Shown in pieces: positions 41,337-51,795 of a stretch of DNA of 64,000 nt (position 1 is its first letter; each line of letters starts with the position of its first letter). Under the pieces are notes generated by a model. The model was given only the letters and a program-made list of their open reading frames with translations, did no database searches and was not told the origin of the DNA. The DNA comes from an uncultured Tenacibaculum sp. (GTDB lineage Bacteria; Bacteroidota; Bacteroidia; Flavobacteriales; Flavobacteriaceae): NCBI RefSeq assembly GCF_947499065.1, contig NZ_CANMMT010000002.1, forward strand, positions 433,313 to 497,312, read 5' to 3'. Position numbers and translations under genes: made by a program.

Positions 41337-42617
41337 CTATTCTATAGCAGGTAAAATTTTACCAACACATTCACCAAAGCCAATACGTACTTTATCGTTT
41401 TTAGAATATCCACGCATAATAACTGTATCGTGATCGTTGATAAACTTACGTTCTGTACCATCATTCATCTTGATAGGGTTTTGACCTCTCCAAGTTAATT
41501 CAAGCATAGAACCAAAACTATCTTTAGTAGGACCAGAAATAGTTCCACTTCCCATCATATCTCCAGCGTTTACAGGACATCCATTTACAGTATGATGTGC
41601 TAATTGCTGAGCCATAGTCCAGTACATGTACTTAAAGTTTGAATTACAAACTACAGTTTCTTCTGCATTTTCTGGTTGAATAGCCATTTGTAAGTTAATA
41701 TCATAACTTCCTTTTCCTTCTTTTCTTAAGTATGGTAAAGGTTCGTGAACTTGTTTAGGATTTTCAACTCTAAAAGGCTCTAAAGCATCTAAAGTAACAA
41801 TCCAAGGAGAAATAGTAGAAGCAAAGTTCTTTCCTAAGAAAGGACCTAACGGTACATATTCCCAAGCTTGAATATCACGAGCAGACCAATCGTTAAATAA
41901 TACCAATCCGAAAATATAATCTTCAGTTTCTTCGATTGGAATACGTTCTCCTAGGTGGTTAGAAGCTGTAGTTATGAATGCCATTTCTAATTCAAAATCT
42001 AATAATTTTGAAGGACCAAAGTTAGGTGTAGTTTCTCCTTCACTAGGTCTTTGTTGTCCTAAAGGACGACGAATAGGTGTTCCTGATGGAATAATAGAAG
42101 AGCTTCTTCCGTGGTATCCGATAGGTATGTGTAACCAGTTTGGTAATAAAGCATTTTCAGGATCACGGAATAAAGAACCTACGTTTGTAGCATGTTCTTT
42201 ACTGGCATAGAAATCTGTATAATCACCTACAGCAACAGGCAATTGCATTTCTACATCTTCCATTCTAAAAATTACCTTGTCTTTATGATCTGCATTGTCA
42301 CGTAATTTACCATTAGTAACATCAAAAATATCGGCAATTCTATTTCTAACTAAACGCCAAGTTTTTCTACCGTCGGCAATAAAGTCATTTAAAGTATCTT
42401 GTAAGAAAATATCATCAGTAAGAGGAATACCTTCAAAATATCCAAGTTGGTGTAAGGCCCCTAAATCAATAGCAAAATCACCAATTCTAGTACCAATAGT
42501 AATAATATCGTCTTTAGTAATAAATACTCCAAAAGGAATATTTTGGATAGGAAAATCTGAGTTCTCATTAACAGTTAACCAAGATTTTCTATTAGGATTA
42601 TTCGCAGTAATTTCCAT
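41337..42617 (-). CDS. fahA: Fumarylacetoacetase
   Basis: A 426-residue hydrolase for the last step of tyrosine/homogentisate breakdown, giving fumarate and acetoacetate. Motifs are VGDYTDFYASKEHATNVG at the start of the catalytic domain, GYHGRSSSI, LDFELEMAF with metal-binding Glu residues, FNDWSARDIQAWEY, and GDMMGSGTISGP. Length fits the eukaryote-type enzyme. It is not clustered with other tyrosine-degradation genes in this window. Confidence 0.95.
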   Translation of the reverse strand: MEITANNPNRKSWLTVNENSDFPIQNIPFGVFITKDDIITIGTRIGDFAIDLGALHQLGYFEGIPLTDDIFLQDTLNDFIADGRKTWRLVRNRIADIFDVTNGKLRDNADHKDKVIFRMEDVEMQLPVAVGDYTDFYASKEHATNVGSLFRDPENALLPNWLHIPIGYHGRSSSIIPSGTPIRRPLGQQRPSEGETTPNFGPSKLLDFELEMAFITTASNHLGERIPIEETEDYIFGLVLFNDWSARDIQAWEYVPLGPFLGKNFASTISPWIVTLDALEPFRVENPKQVHEPLPYLRKEGKGSYDINLQMAIQPENAEETVVCNSNFKYMYWTMAQQLAHHTVNGCPVNAGDMMGSGTISGPTKDSFGSMLELTWRGQNPIKMNDGTERKFINDHDTVIMRGYSKNDKVRIGFGECVGKILPAIE

Positions 42618-42865
42618 TGAATTTGTTGTGTTTTATTTTACATCAAACCTACATATTTTTTTCAATTTTACCCAATTTCATGGTTAAAAAATTAGAAAAG
42701 AAAATAATAATTTATTGTTATATAAAACTTAAAATAAATACTGATTAAATGAATTGACTTTATCACATAATCGTAGTGGTAATGCTTATTAAAGTCTATT
42801 TTAAGTATATTCGCTTATAAAATGCTATGCAATATTTCAGATTACTTCCTATATAAATTAAACCA

Positions 42866-43396
42866 ATGAAAATGAAAATAAGACAAGAAAGAATAACCGA
42901 TTTTAAAGAAGTTTTCAGTTTAATAAAAGAAGCCTTTAAAGACGAGCAATTTAGTGATCATAAAGAACAGTTTTTAGTAGAAAGATTAAGAAAATCAGAA
43001 GCTTTTATACCAGAATTATCTTTAGTTGCAGAGATAGACGGAAAAATTGTTGGACATATTTTAATTACCAAGTTAAAAATTAACAATTCTGTTAATGAAT
43101 TTGAATCTTTAGCATTAGCACCAGTTTCAGTATTGCCAACATATCAAAATAGAGGAATAGGAGGAAAACTAATTATAGAAGCACATCAAAAAGCAACAGA
43201 TTTAGGATATAAATCAATTGTTTTATTAGGACACGAAAATTATTATCCACGATTCGGATACAAGCAAGCAAGTGAATATGGTATTGAGTTGCCATTTGAA
43301 GTTCCAAAAGAGAATTGTATGATAATTGAGTTAGTAAAAAATGGATTGAAAGGTGTTAGTGGAACTGTTGAATATCCAAAAGAATTTAGTGAATAA
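42866..43396 (+). CDS. GNAT N-acetyltransferase
   Basis: A 176-residue acetyltransferase. The acetyl-CoA loop is VLPTYQNRGIGGKLI (Q/R-x-x-G-x-G), and YPRFGYKQASEYGIELPF marks the YhbS-like subfamily. Substrate unknown. Its stop overlaps the ATG of the 60-residue protein by one base. The start at 42866 (MKMKIRQERI) is likely, but a second Met two codons later is equally possible. Confidence 0.87.
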   Translation: MKMKIRQERITDFKEVFSLIKEAFKDEQFSDHKEQFLVERLRKSEAFIPELSLVAEIDGKIVGHILITKLKINNSVNEFESLALAPVSVLPTYQNRGIGGKLIIEAHQKATDLGYKSIVLLGHENYYPRFGYKQASEYGIELPFEVPKENCMIIELVKNGLKGVSGTVEYPKEFSE

Positions 43397-43578
43397 TGAA
43401 ATTTATTATCCGTTTTATATTGGAATTGGAAAAGATTCCTGCTGTAAAAATAAAATGGTCAATAATTGATATAGAGTTAAAAGAATGGTTATTTCCGCAC
43501 TTGCTAAGGTTAACATCAGATAAAAGAAAGTCTGTTGCTGGTAAAGCAGAAAAGATGATTGATAAATTGAAAAAATAA
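43396..43578 (+). CDS. Small basic protein, unknown
   Basis: A 60-residue protein, basic and helical (KFIIRFILELEKIPAVKIKW ... SVAGKAEKMIDKLKK), beginning in a TAATG overlap with the acetyltransferase gene, which argues that it is real. No family recognised. The antisense frame in the same place lacks any start signal. Confidence 0.5.
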   Translation: MKFIIRFILELEKIPAVKIKWSIIDIELKEWLFPHLLRLTSDKRKSVAGKAEKMIDKLKK

Positions 43579-43628
43579 AAAAACGGAGGATTTTTTCTTC
43601 CATTTTATTCAACATATATAATAGAATA

Positions 43629-44339
43629 ATGACATTAGAAAAGTATTCAAAAGAATTAATTTTAGTTTTAGATAAGCTAAAAATAACCCCAACAGTAAAG
43701 TCAGATATCAATAACAATATTAAAGCACATTTAGAGAATAATAATGATTATCTGGCTCTGGAGTATTTACTAAATTGTATTTCGGAGTTAGAGTTAGAAG
43801 TACATTCAGACTTAAAAAATAAAATATATTCACTTGGAGAATTTATAGAATTAGATAAAGATGATATAGATGAATTAATCAAACCAATGCCAAGGATAGA
43901 CCTACAAAATAAAACTGAAGCAGAAAAAGGAGAGGTTTTATGTTATTGGTTTGAAAATAAGAATATTGGTCTTGAAAAAAAGCGATATCATAAAATAATA
44001 ATTCCATTAAAGACGTTTGATTCTGGTTTAGATGTATCGCAACCTGAAGAAACTAGCATTATATCAGAATGGATTTCATTAGATAGGAAGGATCCCTTTG
44101 ATTTGGATAATTTAACTATAACTACAACTCCTGAAGATAATACTGAAACATCAGTATATATAGGTACTAGGTATAATCCATGTGATATAAAAAAGATGAA
44201 ACTCGAAAAAGTTAATGATGATTTATATAAAGTAACCTGTGAATTATTTATTGAATTTGAATATGAAATGGTAGCTAAAAATGAGTTCTTTAAATTTTCT
44301 ACTTTACTTGAATTAAATAGAAATATCATAGAAGAATAA
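43629..44339 (+). CDS. Protein of unknown function
   Basis: A 236-residue acidic soluble protein. The first 80 residues are helical, with a pattern (YSKELILVLDKLKITPTVKS ... NDYLALEYLLNCISELE) resembling small immunity proteins. The rest is beta-rich (residues 100-236), with VYIGTRYNPCDIKKMKL. No motif that allows a function call. It lies in a run of plus-strand genes of mixed function, upstream of a thioredoxin-like gene by 14 bases. Confidence 0.65.
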   Translation: MTLEKYSKELILVLDKLKITPTVKSDINNNIKAHLENNNDYLALEYLLNCISELELEVHSDLKNKIYSLGEFIELDKDDIDELIKPMPRIDLQNKTEAEKGEVLCYWFENKNIGLEKKRYHKIIIPLKTFDSGLDVSQPEETSIISEWISLDRKDPFDLDNLTITTTPEDNTETSVYIGTRYNPCDIKKMKLEKVNDDLYKVTCELFIEFEYEMVAKNEFFKFSTLLELNRNIIEE

Positions 44340-44353
44340 ATCAATTGTTTTAG

Positions 44354-44944
44354 ATGAATAAAAAACTATTACTAGTATTACTAGTATCTATTTCAAGCTT
44401 AGCATTCGGACAAAAAACAGAGTCTGATTCATTAAAAAAAGCTATGATGAAAGAAATGAGTCTTAAAGGTTTATTTAAAGAAAAAATTTATGATTTTAAA
44501 GAAAAAAAATTACCACTATTTGAGCTAACACTTTTGAATGGTAAAAAGATTAAGTCAGAATTTTTAAAAGGAAAACCAACAGTAATAAATTTTTGGTTTA
44601 GTAATTGTCATCCTTGTATAGATGAAATGCCACTTTTAAATAAAATAAAATCAGAATTTGGAAGCACAGTAAATTTTATTTCAATTACTTTCCAAAGTAA
44701 TTCTGAGGTTAATGAATTTTTAAAGTCAAATAAATTTGAATTTACTCATGTTATTGAGGCAAAAGAATATATAGATACTTATGGCTTTTTTGGATATCCT
44801 AAAACTTTAATTCTAGATAAGAATTTAATAATTAAAAATATAGAGAAACGAATTCCAAATGATATTGATAATGAAGAGAAGAATAAAGCTGAATTTATAG
44901 CTAGAATATCAACACTACTTGAGGAATTAAAAAAATCCAATTAA
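44354..44944 (+). CDS. Exported TlpA-like thioredoxin-fold protein
   Basis: A 196-residue exported protein with Sec signal (LLLVLLVSISSLAFGQ). The redox motif is NFWFSNCHPCIDEMPLL (CHPC, about residues 80-83), and GFFGYPKTLILDKNLII supplies the cis-Pro loop. This is the TlpA/ResA-like fold typical of periplasmic disulfide reductases. It has few neighbours of known function, so the substrate is unclear. Confidence 0.87.
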   Translation: MNKKLLLVLLVSISSLAFGQKTESDSLKKAMMKEMSLKGLFKEKIYDFKEKKLPLFELTLLNGKKIKSEFLKGKPTVINFWFSNCHPCIDEMPLLNKIKSEFGSTVNFISITFQSNSEVNEFLKSNKFEFTHVIEAKEYIDTYGFFGYPKTLILDKNLIIKNIEKRIPNDIDNEEKNKAEFIARISTLLEELKKSN

Positions 44945-44953
44945 AACCTAACA

Positions 44954-45433
44954 ATGATAAGAAAAGCCACAGAAAAAGATGTTGATCAAATTTGGGAGAT
45001 TTTTCAAGCCGTTATAAAAACAGAAGATACCTATGTTTTTTCACCAAAAACACCTAAAACCGATTTACAAAAACACTGGTTTGCAAGTTATATGCATACA
45101 TACGTATTTGAAGAAGAAGGCCAAATTCTAGGAACTTATATTGTAAAACCTAATCAGATCGATTTAGGAAGTCATATTTCCAATGCAAGTTATATGGTTT
45201 CTCCAAAAGCTCAAGGAAAAGGTATTGGTAAAAAATTGTGTGAGCATTCTCTAAAATTAGCCAAAGACATAGGTTTTATTGGAATGCAGTTTAATATTGT
45301 AGTGAGCACCAATAAAGGAGCTGTTGCTCTTTGGAAGAAGTTTGGTTTTGAAGTTATAGGCATAACTCCCAAAGCATTCAAGCATAAAACACTAGGGTTC
45401 ATAGATGCTTATATTATGTATAAAGAATTATAA
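44954..45433 (+). CDS. GNAT N-acetyltransferase
   Basis: A 159-residue acetyltransferase (MIRKATEKDVDQIWEIF start). The acetyl-CoA loop is VSPKAQGKGIGKKLCEHS, and VSTNKGAVALWKKFGFEVIG is the usual C-terminal motif B. Nine bases downstream of the thioredoxin-like gene. Substrate unknown. Confidence 0.9.
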   Translation: MIRKATEKDVDQIWEIFQAVIKTEDTYVFSPKTPKTDLQKHWFASYMHTYVFEEEGQILGTYIVKPNQIDLGSHISNASYMVSPKAQGKGIGKKLCEHSLKLAKDIGFIGMQFNIVVSTNKGAVALWKKFGFEVIGITPKAFKHKTLGFIDAYIMYKEL

Positions 45434-45457
45434 AAGGATATTAAAAATAGGAATAAA

Positions 45458-45488
45458 ATCAGCACTCAATAAGTGTTGATTTTTTTTA
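45458..45488 (+). terminator. Terminator after the acetyltransferase gene
   Basis: ATCAGCACT pairs with AGTGTTGAT (one wobble), followed by a T run. Confidence 0.8.
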
Positions 45489-45567
45489 TACAAAACACCA
45501 AAGAAAAAGAGGTAAAATAAGATTAAAATAAAGCTAAAATTGCATAAATCTTAATTAATAAAATTAG

Positions 45568-45575
45568 TACATTTG
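45568..45575 (+). promoter_or_regulatory. glyA -7 element
   Basis: TACATTTG, a full TAnnTTTG match, 25 nt upstream of the glyA start. Confidence 0.5.
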
Positions 45576-45600
45576 ACTACTTATTTAACAACATAGCAAG

Positions 45601-46875
45601 ATGCGAAAAGATCATCAAATATTTGATTTAATTCAAGAAGAAAAAGAACGTCAACTACATGGTTTAGAGTTGATAGCTTCTGAAAATTTTGTAAGTGAGC
45701 AAGTAATGGAAGCTCAAGGTTCTATTTTAACCAATAAATATGCTGAAGGATACCCTGGTAAACGTTACTATGGAGGATGTGAAGTTGTAGATGTTGTAGA
45801 GCAAATAGCTATTGATAGAGCTAAACAGTTATTTGGAGCTGAATATGTAAACGTTCAACCACATTCTGGTTCTCAGGCAAATACAGCTGTTTTTGCTGCT
45901 TGTTTAAAGCCAGGTGATACTATTTTAGGTTTCGATTTATCTCATGGAGGACACTTAACACACGGTTCGCCAGTAAACTTCTCTGGAAAATTATACAATC
46001 CAGTGTTTTATGGAGTAGATAAAGCTACAGGTATTATTGATTATGATCATTTAGAGCAGCAAGCTAAAGAGCACAAGCCAAAGTTAATTATTGCTGGAGC
46101 TTCTGCTTATTCTCGTGATATCGATTTTAAAAAGTTTAGAGAAGTAGCTGATAGTGTTGGTGCTATTTTAATGGCAGATATTTCACACCCGGCTGGATTA
46201 ATTGCTAAAGGCATTTTATCGGATCCATTACCTCATTGTCATATTGTAACAACAACTACGCATAAAACATTACGTGGACCTCGTGGAGGAATGATCATGA
46301 TTGGAAAAGACTTTGAAAATCCATTTGGATTAAAATTAAAGTCAGGGAAATTAAAGAAAATGTCAACATTGATAAATTCAGCAGTTTTTCCAGGAAACCA
46401 AGGTGGACCATTAGAGCACGTTATTGCTGCTAAAGCAGTTGCTTTTGGTGAAGCTTTAACTGATGAGTTCTTAGAATATCAATTACAAGTAAAAGAAAAT
46501 GCACAAGCAATGGCTAAGGCATTTGTAGCTAAAGGATACGATATTATTTCTGGAGGAACTGATAACCACTGTATGTTAATCGATTTACGTAACAAAGACA
46601 TTACCGGAAAAGAAGCTGAGGAGGCTTTAGGTAAAGCAGAAATTACAGTAAATAAAAACATGGTGCCATTTGATACTCAAAGTCCATTTGTAACTTCAGG
46701 AATCCGTGTTGGTACTGCTGCTGTAACTACAAGAGGATTAGTTGAGTCTGATATGGAAACTGTAGTAGACTTAATTGATGAAGCATTAATGAACGCTGGA
46801 AACGACGAAGCTTTAGAGCAAATAGGAGAGAAGGTATACGATTTAATGCACGACAAGAGATTATTTGTAATGTAG
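45601..46875 (+). CDS. glyA: Serine hydroxymethyltransferase
   Basis: A 424-residue PLP enzyme interconverting serine and glycine with tetrahydrofolate. Motifs are [46 protein letters not shown], and the PLP-lysine loop [14 protein letters not shown]. Length is normal and all catalytic residues are visible. It stands alone with its own promoter and a shared terminator. Confidence 0.97.
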   Translation: MRKDHQIFDLIQEEKERQLHGLELIASENFVSEQVMEAQGSILTNKYAEGYPGKRYYGGCEVVDVVEQIAIDRAKQLFGAEYVNVQPHSGSQANTAVFAACLKPGDTILGFDLSHGGHLTHGSPVNFSGKLYNPVFYGVDKATGIIDYDHLEQQAKEHKPKLIIAGASAYSRDIDFKKFREVADSVGAILMADISHPAGLIAKGILSDPLPHCHIVTTTTHKTLRGPRGGMIMIGKDFENPFGLKLKSGKLKKMSTLINSAVFPGNQGGPLEHVIAAKAVAFGEALTDEFLEYQLQVKENAQAMAKAFVAKGYDIISGGTDNHCMLIDLRNKDITGKEAEEALGKAEITVNKNMVPFDTQSPFVTSGIRVGTAAVTTRGLVESDMETVVDLIDEALMNAGNDEALEQIGEKVYDLMHDKRLFVM

Positions 46876-46898
46876 AAATACCATTCTTATAGATATAA

Positions 46899-46925
46899 AA
46901 AAAGCGACCATTTGGTCGCTTTTTT
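46899..46925. terminator. Bidirectional terminator of glyA and rmuC
   Basis: AGCGACCA pairs with TGGTCGCT across two Ts, flanked by A and T runs. Confidence 0.9.
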
Positions 46926-48268
46926 TATTCGTTATCTTCAGCTCTTTCTATAATAGTTTGTGGTAAAGCCTTTTTAGCTTTAGCTCCCATTTTCTTTAGC
47001 TTCTCTACACTAGTTATTAGGTTTCCTCTACCATCTACTAATTTATTCATGGCAGCGGTATAATCAGCTTTGGTACCGTCAATTTTCTTACCAATACTGA
47101 TTAAATCTTTTAATAATCCTTCAAACTTATCGTATAAAGCACCAGCTTGCCTAGCAATTTCAATGGCATTACGTTGTTGCTTTTCGTTATTCCACATAGT
47201 ATCAATAGTACGTAAAGTGGCTAATAAGGTTGTTGGTGTTACAATTACAATATTTCTTTCAAATGCTTTATTGTATAAAGTATTGTCAAGGTTTAAAGCT
47301 ACTGCAAATGCTGGTTCTATAGGAACAAAAAGTAACACAAAATCAGGAGAAGCTATTTTATAAATATCTTCATATTTCTTGTCAGATAATTGTTCTACGT
47401 GGCGTTTTAAAGAGTTTAAATGCTCTTTTAAAAAGCGTTCTTTCTCTGCTTCATCTTCAGCATTTACATATTGTTCATACGCAGTAAGCGATACTTTTGA
47501 ATCGACAATCATTTTCTTATTGTCTGGTAAATGAATTACAACATCAGGTAAAATTCTTTTGCCTTCTTCATTGGTAAAACTTTGCTGAACAAAATACTCT
47601 CTATCTTTTTCTAAACCAGATTTTTCTAAAACTCTTTCTAAAACCAATTCTCCCCAGTTTCCTTGAGTTTTACTATCACCTTTCAATGCTTTTGTAAGGT
47701 TTATAGCTTCTTTACTCATTTGAGCATTGAGTTCTTTTAAACCTAATAATTGTTCTTTTAAGGCAGAATGCATAGAAATACTTTCTTTTTGAGTATCGTC
47801 TACTTTCTTTTCAAAAGTTTTAATTTTTTCCTGTAACGGATTTAAAATATTTTGAATATTTTCTTTGTTTTGAGCGGTAAATTTAGTCGACTTTTCATCT
47901 AGAATTTTGTTCGCTAAATTTTCAAATTCCTTGGTGAATTTATCTTGAAGCTTTTCAACTTCTTCTTTATTTTCGTTTAATTTTAATTGAAGATTTTTAA
48001 GCTCTTCATTTTTTCTAGCCAATTCAATACTAGAAAATTCTTTTTCACGTCTAATCTCTTCAATTTCCTTAACTTTTTCTTCAAGGCGATTCTGAATTTC
48101 TCTTTTTTGAACCTCCATATTAGATTGGTTAATTTCTATAGCAGACATTTCTTTTTCCAAATCAGAAACCACTTGTTTCGTCTTTAATTTAGAAATTAAC
48201 GTACCAATTATAAAACCTAAAATAAGGGTAAATAAAGCTACTAATATGATTATAAGAGTTGTATTCAT
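46925..48268 (-). CDS. rmuC: RmuC family DNA recombination protein
   Basis: A 447-residue protein: one N-terminal membrane helix (about 4-24), a coiled coil over 30-170, and the RmuC nuclease-like domain (ALKGDSKTQGNWGELVLERV, PDVVIHLPDNKKMIVDSKVS, VLLFVPIEPAFAVAL, RNIVIVTPTTLLATLRTID). It lies convergent to glyA. RmuC limits inversion between repeats; the biochemical activity is little known. Confidence 0.92.
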   Translation of the reverse strand: MNTTLIIILVALFTLILGFIIGTLISKLKTKQVVSDLEKEMSAIEINQSNMEVQKREIQNRLEEKVKEIEEIRREKEFSSIELARKNEELKNLQLKLNENKEEVEKLQDKFTKEFENLANKILDEKSTKFTAQNKENIQNILNPLQEKIKTFEKKVDDTQKESISMHSALKEQLLGLKELNAQMSKEAINLTKALKGDSKTQGNWGELVLERVLEKSGLEKDREYFVQQSFTNEEGKRILPDVVIHLPDNKKMIVDSKVSLTAYEQYVNAEDEAEKERFLKEHLNSLKRHVEQLSDKKYEDIYKIASPDFVLLFVPIEPAFAVALNLDNTLYNKAFERNIVIVTPTTLLATLRTIDTMWNNEKQQRNAIEIARQAGALYDKFEGLLKDLISIGKKIDGTKADYTAAMNKLVDGRGNLITSVEKLKKMGAKAKKALPQTIIERAEDNE

Positions 48269-48372
48269 TGAGTTTTTATAAATTTAAAAGAAAACAAATA
48301 TAGCACAAGATAGGTTAAAAATGTTTGATTTTTATAAGGAAAACCGTATCATTGGCTTTTCCTTTTTAATCG

Positions 48373-48927
48373 ATGATATCAAAATTTATATATACCAAAG
48401 TTTTAGGTTGGAAATTAGAGGGTAGTTTCCCTGAAAACCTAAAAAAATATGTAGTTATAGGAGCTCCACATACAAGTTGGAAAGACTTTCCTATTGCTAT
48501 TTTGGCTAGAAATTCATGGGGCGTTCCTATTAATTTTATAGCTAAAAAATCCTTGTTTAAACCTCCATTTGGATTTATTTTCAGATGGTTAGGAGGGAGG
48601 CCTGTTGATAGAACTAAAACTTCCAATAAAGTAGATGCGATTGTAGCTGTATTTAATAAACACGATGAGTTTAGATTAGCTCTTTCACCAGAAGGAACTC
48701 GTCAGAAAGTAAAAAGCTGGAAAACTGGATTTTATTATATAGCTAAAGGTGCCAATGTACCTATTATTATGTTCACTTTCGATTTTGAAAACAAAACTGT
48801 AAGAGTTTCTGAACCTTATTATACTACTGACGATATGGATAAAGACTTTAAACATTTTTACAATTATTATAGAAATGTTAAAGGTGCAATACCTGAGTTA
48901 TTTGTAGTGCCAGACGAGGTTGAATAA
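48373..48927 (+). CDS. PlsC-like acyltransferase
   Basis: A 184-residue protein with the 1-acyl-glycerol-phosphate acyltransferase pattern: APHTSWKDFPIA (H-x4-D, with the catalytic His and Asp), FIFRWLGGRPVDRTK (block II) and LALSPEGTRQKVKSW (block III). It lacks a strong membrane anchor, as does the short bacterial subfamily. Substrate is probably an acyl-lipid precursor. ATG at 48373 is the first good start; a long antisense frame here is a shadow. Confidence 0.85.
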   Translation: MISKFIYTKVLGWKLEGSFPENLKKYVVIGAPHTSWKDFPIAILARNSWGVPINFIAKKSLFKPPFGFIFRWLGGRPVDRTKTSNKVDAIVAVFNKHDEFRLALSPEGTRQKVKSWKTGFYYIAKGANVPIIMFTFDFENKTVRVSEPYYTTDDMDKDFKHFYNYYRNVKGAIPELFVVPDEVE

Positions 48928-48945
48928 CAAAATACTTTACAACAT

Positions 48946-48980
48946 AAAAAAGGTTCTGATTAATACATCAGAACCTTTTT
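48946..48980. terminator. Bidirectional terminator between acyltransferase and sulfatase
   Basis: AAAAAGGTTCTGAT pairs with ATCAGAACCTTTTT across about six bases. Confidence 0.9.
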
Positions 48981-48997
48981 ATTTTTAAGTCGTTATC

Positions 48998-50329
48998 TTA
49001 ATTTCTAATCTCTGTTAATTTTGCTAATAATTCATCTTTCATAGCGCTATTTGCAGCACTCAAAGGCAGCTGATTAGCATTCATAAAATTTGTATTCTCT
49101 AAAGGATCGCTTGCTAAATTGAATAAGGCTTCGCTACCATCGTTGTATAAAATATATTTATGAGTAGCATTTCTAATAGTATAGTCTACAGTACCATCGT
49201 CGTTTCCATCTTCTATAAACGTATAATCTCTACTGTTATCATTGGTATTTTGAGTAAGTAAACTTTTAAAACTTCTACTATCGTGTATAGAAGAAACACT
49301 AACACCAGCAATATCAGCAATGGTTGCAAATAAATCGGTAAGATTAATCAATGCATCTTCGGTTTGATTAAATCGAGTAACACCTTTCCCGCCAATAATC
49401 ATTGGTATATTGATTCCCCCTTGAAAAATAGTTCCTTTTCCTTTTTTATATCCCTGTAATACTTGATTTGGAGTACCGTTATCACCAATAAATATAATAA
49501 TGGTATTATCTCTTACTTCTTGACTCATAGAGCTTAATAAACGTCCATACTCACTATCCATAGCTTCAATCATAGCTAAATAGTAAGGTAATGGATTAGC
49601 ATCTATACTAGCTTGGTCTGAAGGTAAAGCTCCTTGGCTATGTAAATCATTTGGAGGTAAGTGAAAAGGTGTATGTGGTGCATTGTATGCTAACCATAAA
49701 AACCATGGTTTTGTTTGGTCTTTAACCCAGTCTATAGCTAAGTCGGTAACCTTCGTAGTTGCATATTCTGTAGATGTTTGTGTTTGTCCGTTAATGGTTA
49801 AATTCCAATTAGTATACGATTGCAAACCACCGCTTAATGGCCCAGCATAATAATCGATTCCCATATTATTAGGATGGTTGGCGTTTTTAGATAAATGCCA
49901 TTTCCCAATTACGGCACTACTATACGAATTGCTTGCATTTGATTTGATATAATCTTGTAAAGCTACTTCTGAAGTAGATAAAGGATCATCAACTTTTAAA
50001 ACACCATTTCTAATTCCGTATTTCCCAGTTATAATAGAAGCTCTGGTTGGAGAACAAGTAGGATTAGACCACGCATTATTAAATCGTACACCAGAATTAA
50101 TTAAATTTTGCAGATTCGGCATTGTTGGTTTTTGATTTCCAATACTGTATCCTGGAGTTGCATCTAAGCCCATATCATCGGCAATAACAAACAGTATATT
50201 AGGAGCGCTTTCATTTTGTGTAGGGTTTCCATCTGGATTTTCATTAACTATGGAATCAGAAGAACTACATGAAATAATAAAGAAAGAAACAACAGCAAAA
50301 AATAGCATACGTTTTATGTGAGTAGTCAT
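48998..50329 (-). CDS. Arylsulfatase-family lipoprotein
   Basis: A 443-residue lipoprotein (lipobox FIISCSS). The metal-binding DD is at residues 51-52 (VIADDMGLDATPGY) and the formylglycine site is C92-S-P-T-R96 (NPTCSPTRASIITG). GKWHLSKN, NAPHTPFHLP and GDNGTPNQVLQG are other sulfatase blocks. The Cys form needs an FGE-type or anSME-type maturase. Similar enzymes in marine Bacteroidota desulfate algal polysaccharides. Next to it, divergently, is the YHYH-protein gene. Confidence 0.92.
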   Translation of the reverse strand: MTTHIKRMLFFAVVSFFIISCSSSDSIVNENPDGNPTQNESAPNILFVIADDMGLDATPGYSIGNQKPTMPNLQNLINSGVRFNNAWSNPTCSPTRASIITGKYGIRNGVLKVDDPLSTSEVALQDYIKSNASNSYSSAVIGKWHLSKNANHPNNMGIDYYAGPLSGGLQSYTNWNLTINGQTQTSTEYATTKVTDLAIDWVKDQTKPWFLWLAYNAPHTPFHLPPNDLHSQGALPSDQASIDANPLPYYLAMIEAMDSEYGRLLSSMSQEVRDNTIIIFIGDNGTPNQVLQGYKKGKGTIFQGGINIPMIIGGKGVTRFNQTEDALINLTDLFATIADIAGVSVSSIHDSRSFKSLLTQNTNDNSRDYTFIEDGNDDGTVDYTIRNATHKYILYNDGSEALFNLASDPLENTNFMNANQLPLSAANSAMKDELLAKLTEIRN

Positions 50330-50529
50330 ATCAAGGGTTTTTAATGTGTTATGTTGATTTAGACAGCTAAAAAGCTAAAAAGTTTAATTTATGGGTAGAT
50401 TTTTTTTGAAATACTATCATTAGATCTTAGTTTTTTGTACCTTTTAATAAAAATAATGAAAAAATATTGGCTTTTAATTAAACTATTCTAACTTTTCTGT
50501 ATCTAAAGTTAAACCAACACCCCCAAATT

Positions 50530-51792
50530 ATGAAAGTATATTTTTCTAAAAGTTTAGCTCAGTTTTTAACCATTTCTTTATGTACACTGTTGTTTTCATG
50601 TTCTAGTAGTAGCGGTATTCATTCGGATGATCCCGATATTGGAGAAGAACCTACAATACCTTGTAATGTTTCCGAAATTTTTGGTAACGAAACAAGCAAT
50701 GCTGTCTGTTTTGAAATAGATAATAATGTTAGAAAAGTATATACCAATAACTTTCCAGCGCATAGTTATGGACCTTGGGCTGGACCTAATACTTTAGCAG
50801 CTCAAGATTTTGAATATTCTATGTGTTTATATCCAGAATTAACTTCAACTATTACAGAAATTAAAGAAGATCCTAGTTCGCAAGCTTGTGGAGGAGGAAT
50901 TATTTTTGGGGTGTCAAATCAAGGGGTAAATTACTCTCCTTTTGCTAGATTATACTGGGTTAATCCGAACACACAAGAAGAAAATTTAAATTGGCATGTT
51001 GAAGCTGATTTTACATTGGCAATGGATTCAAATGGGGGACATGTAAATAATGTAAGTAGGTATCATTATCATAATATACCCAAAGATTATTTTACCAATG
51101 ATTTAAAAATTGATGGAGCTCAACATTCTCCTATTTTAGGTTATGCTGCAGATGGTTTTCCTATTTATTACAAGTATTTGTATACAGATGCCACTACAAC
51201 GGCTTCTAACCCAACTGTTTCAGCATTTACTAGCGGATATTCATTAAAGCAAGGAAATCGTCCTGGAGATGGTATTACGGCTCCTGATGGCGCTTACGAT
51301 GGAACTTATATTGAAGATTATGAGTATACTGGTGCCGATTTAGATGAATGTGGAGGACGTTTTGCCGTAACTCCTGAATATCCAAATGGAACTTATTATT
51401 ATGTGTTAACCGATAACTGGCCGTATATTCCAAGATGTTTTAAAGGAAAATACGTAGATAATTCATTTCAAATTAGTCCTGGTTGTCCTGATTCAACGGC
51501 GGCACAAGATTGTAGTACTGTTGCTGTTACTTCAATTAATGCCAATGTTTTTGAAGATTTGAAAAACAAACTGGATTCAAAATTATATGAAAAGTTAAAC
51601 GATTTAGATTTTGGAAGTAGATATGCTGACGCAAAGATCAATCAGATTAAAATTTATACGACTGATGGAAGCTTAGCGTATACATCAAATTCAACAAATG
51701 AATTGAATAACAACACAATGCACGATTTAAAGTCTTTTTATGTTCAAGTTGATTTTTCAAATGGAAGTATCACCAAAAAAATTTCAGCATAA
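50530..51792 (+). CDS. YHYH-domain lipoprotein
   Basis: A 420-residue lipoprotein (lipobox LLFSCSS). The YHYH motif appears in SRYHYHNIPKDYF near residue 180, followed by HSPILGYAADGFPIYYKY and EDYEYTGADLDECGGRF, the recognised pattern of this domain; the family often adjoins sulfatases or sits in marine surface systems. The extreme C-terminus (320-420) is a less conserved region. Function in the envelope is unknown. Four bases separate it from the next gene, so they are cotranscribed. Confidence 0.85.
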   Translation: MKVYFSKSLAQFLTISLCTLLFSCSSSSGIHSDDPDIGEEPTIPCNVSEIFGNETSNAVCFEIDNNVRKVYTNNFPAHSYGPWAGPNTLAAQDFEYSMCLYPELTSTITEIKEDPSSQACGGGIIFGVSNQGVNYSPFARLYWVNPNTQEENLNWHVEADFTLAMDSNGGHVNNVSRYHYHNIPKDYFTNDLKIDGAQHSPILGYAADGFPIYYKYLYTDATTTASNPTVSAFTSGYSLKQGNRPGDGITAPDGAYDGTYIEDYEYTGADLDECGGRFAVTPEYPNGTYYYVLTDNWPYIPRCFKGKYVDNSFQISPGCPDSTAAQDCSTVAVTSINANVFEDLKNKLDSKLYEKLNDLDFGSRYADAKINQIKIYTTDGSLAYTSNSTNELNNNTMHDLKSFYVQVDFSNGSITKKISA

Positions 51793-51795
51793 CTT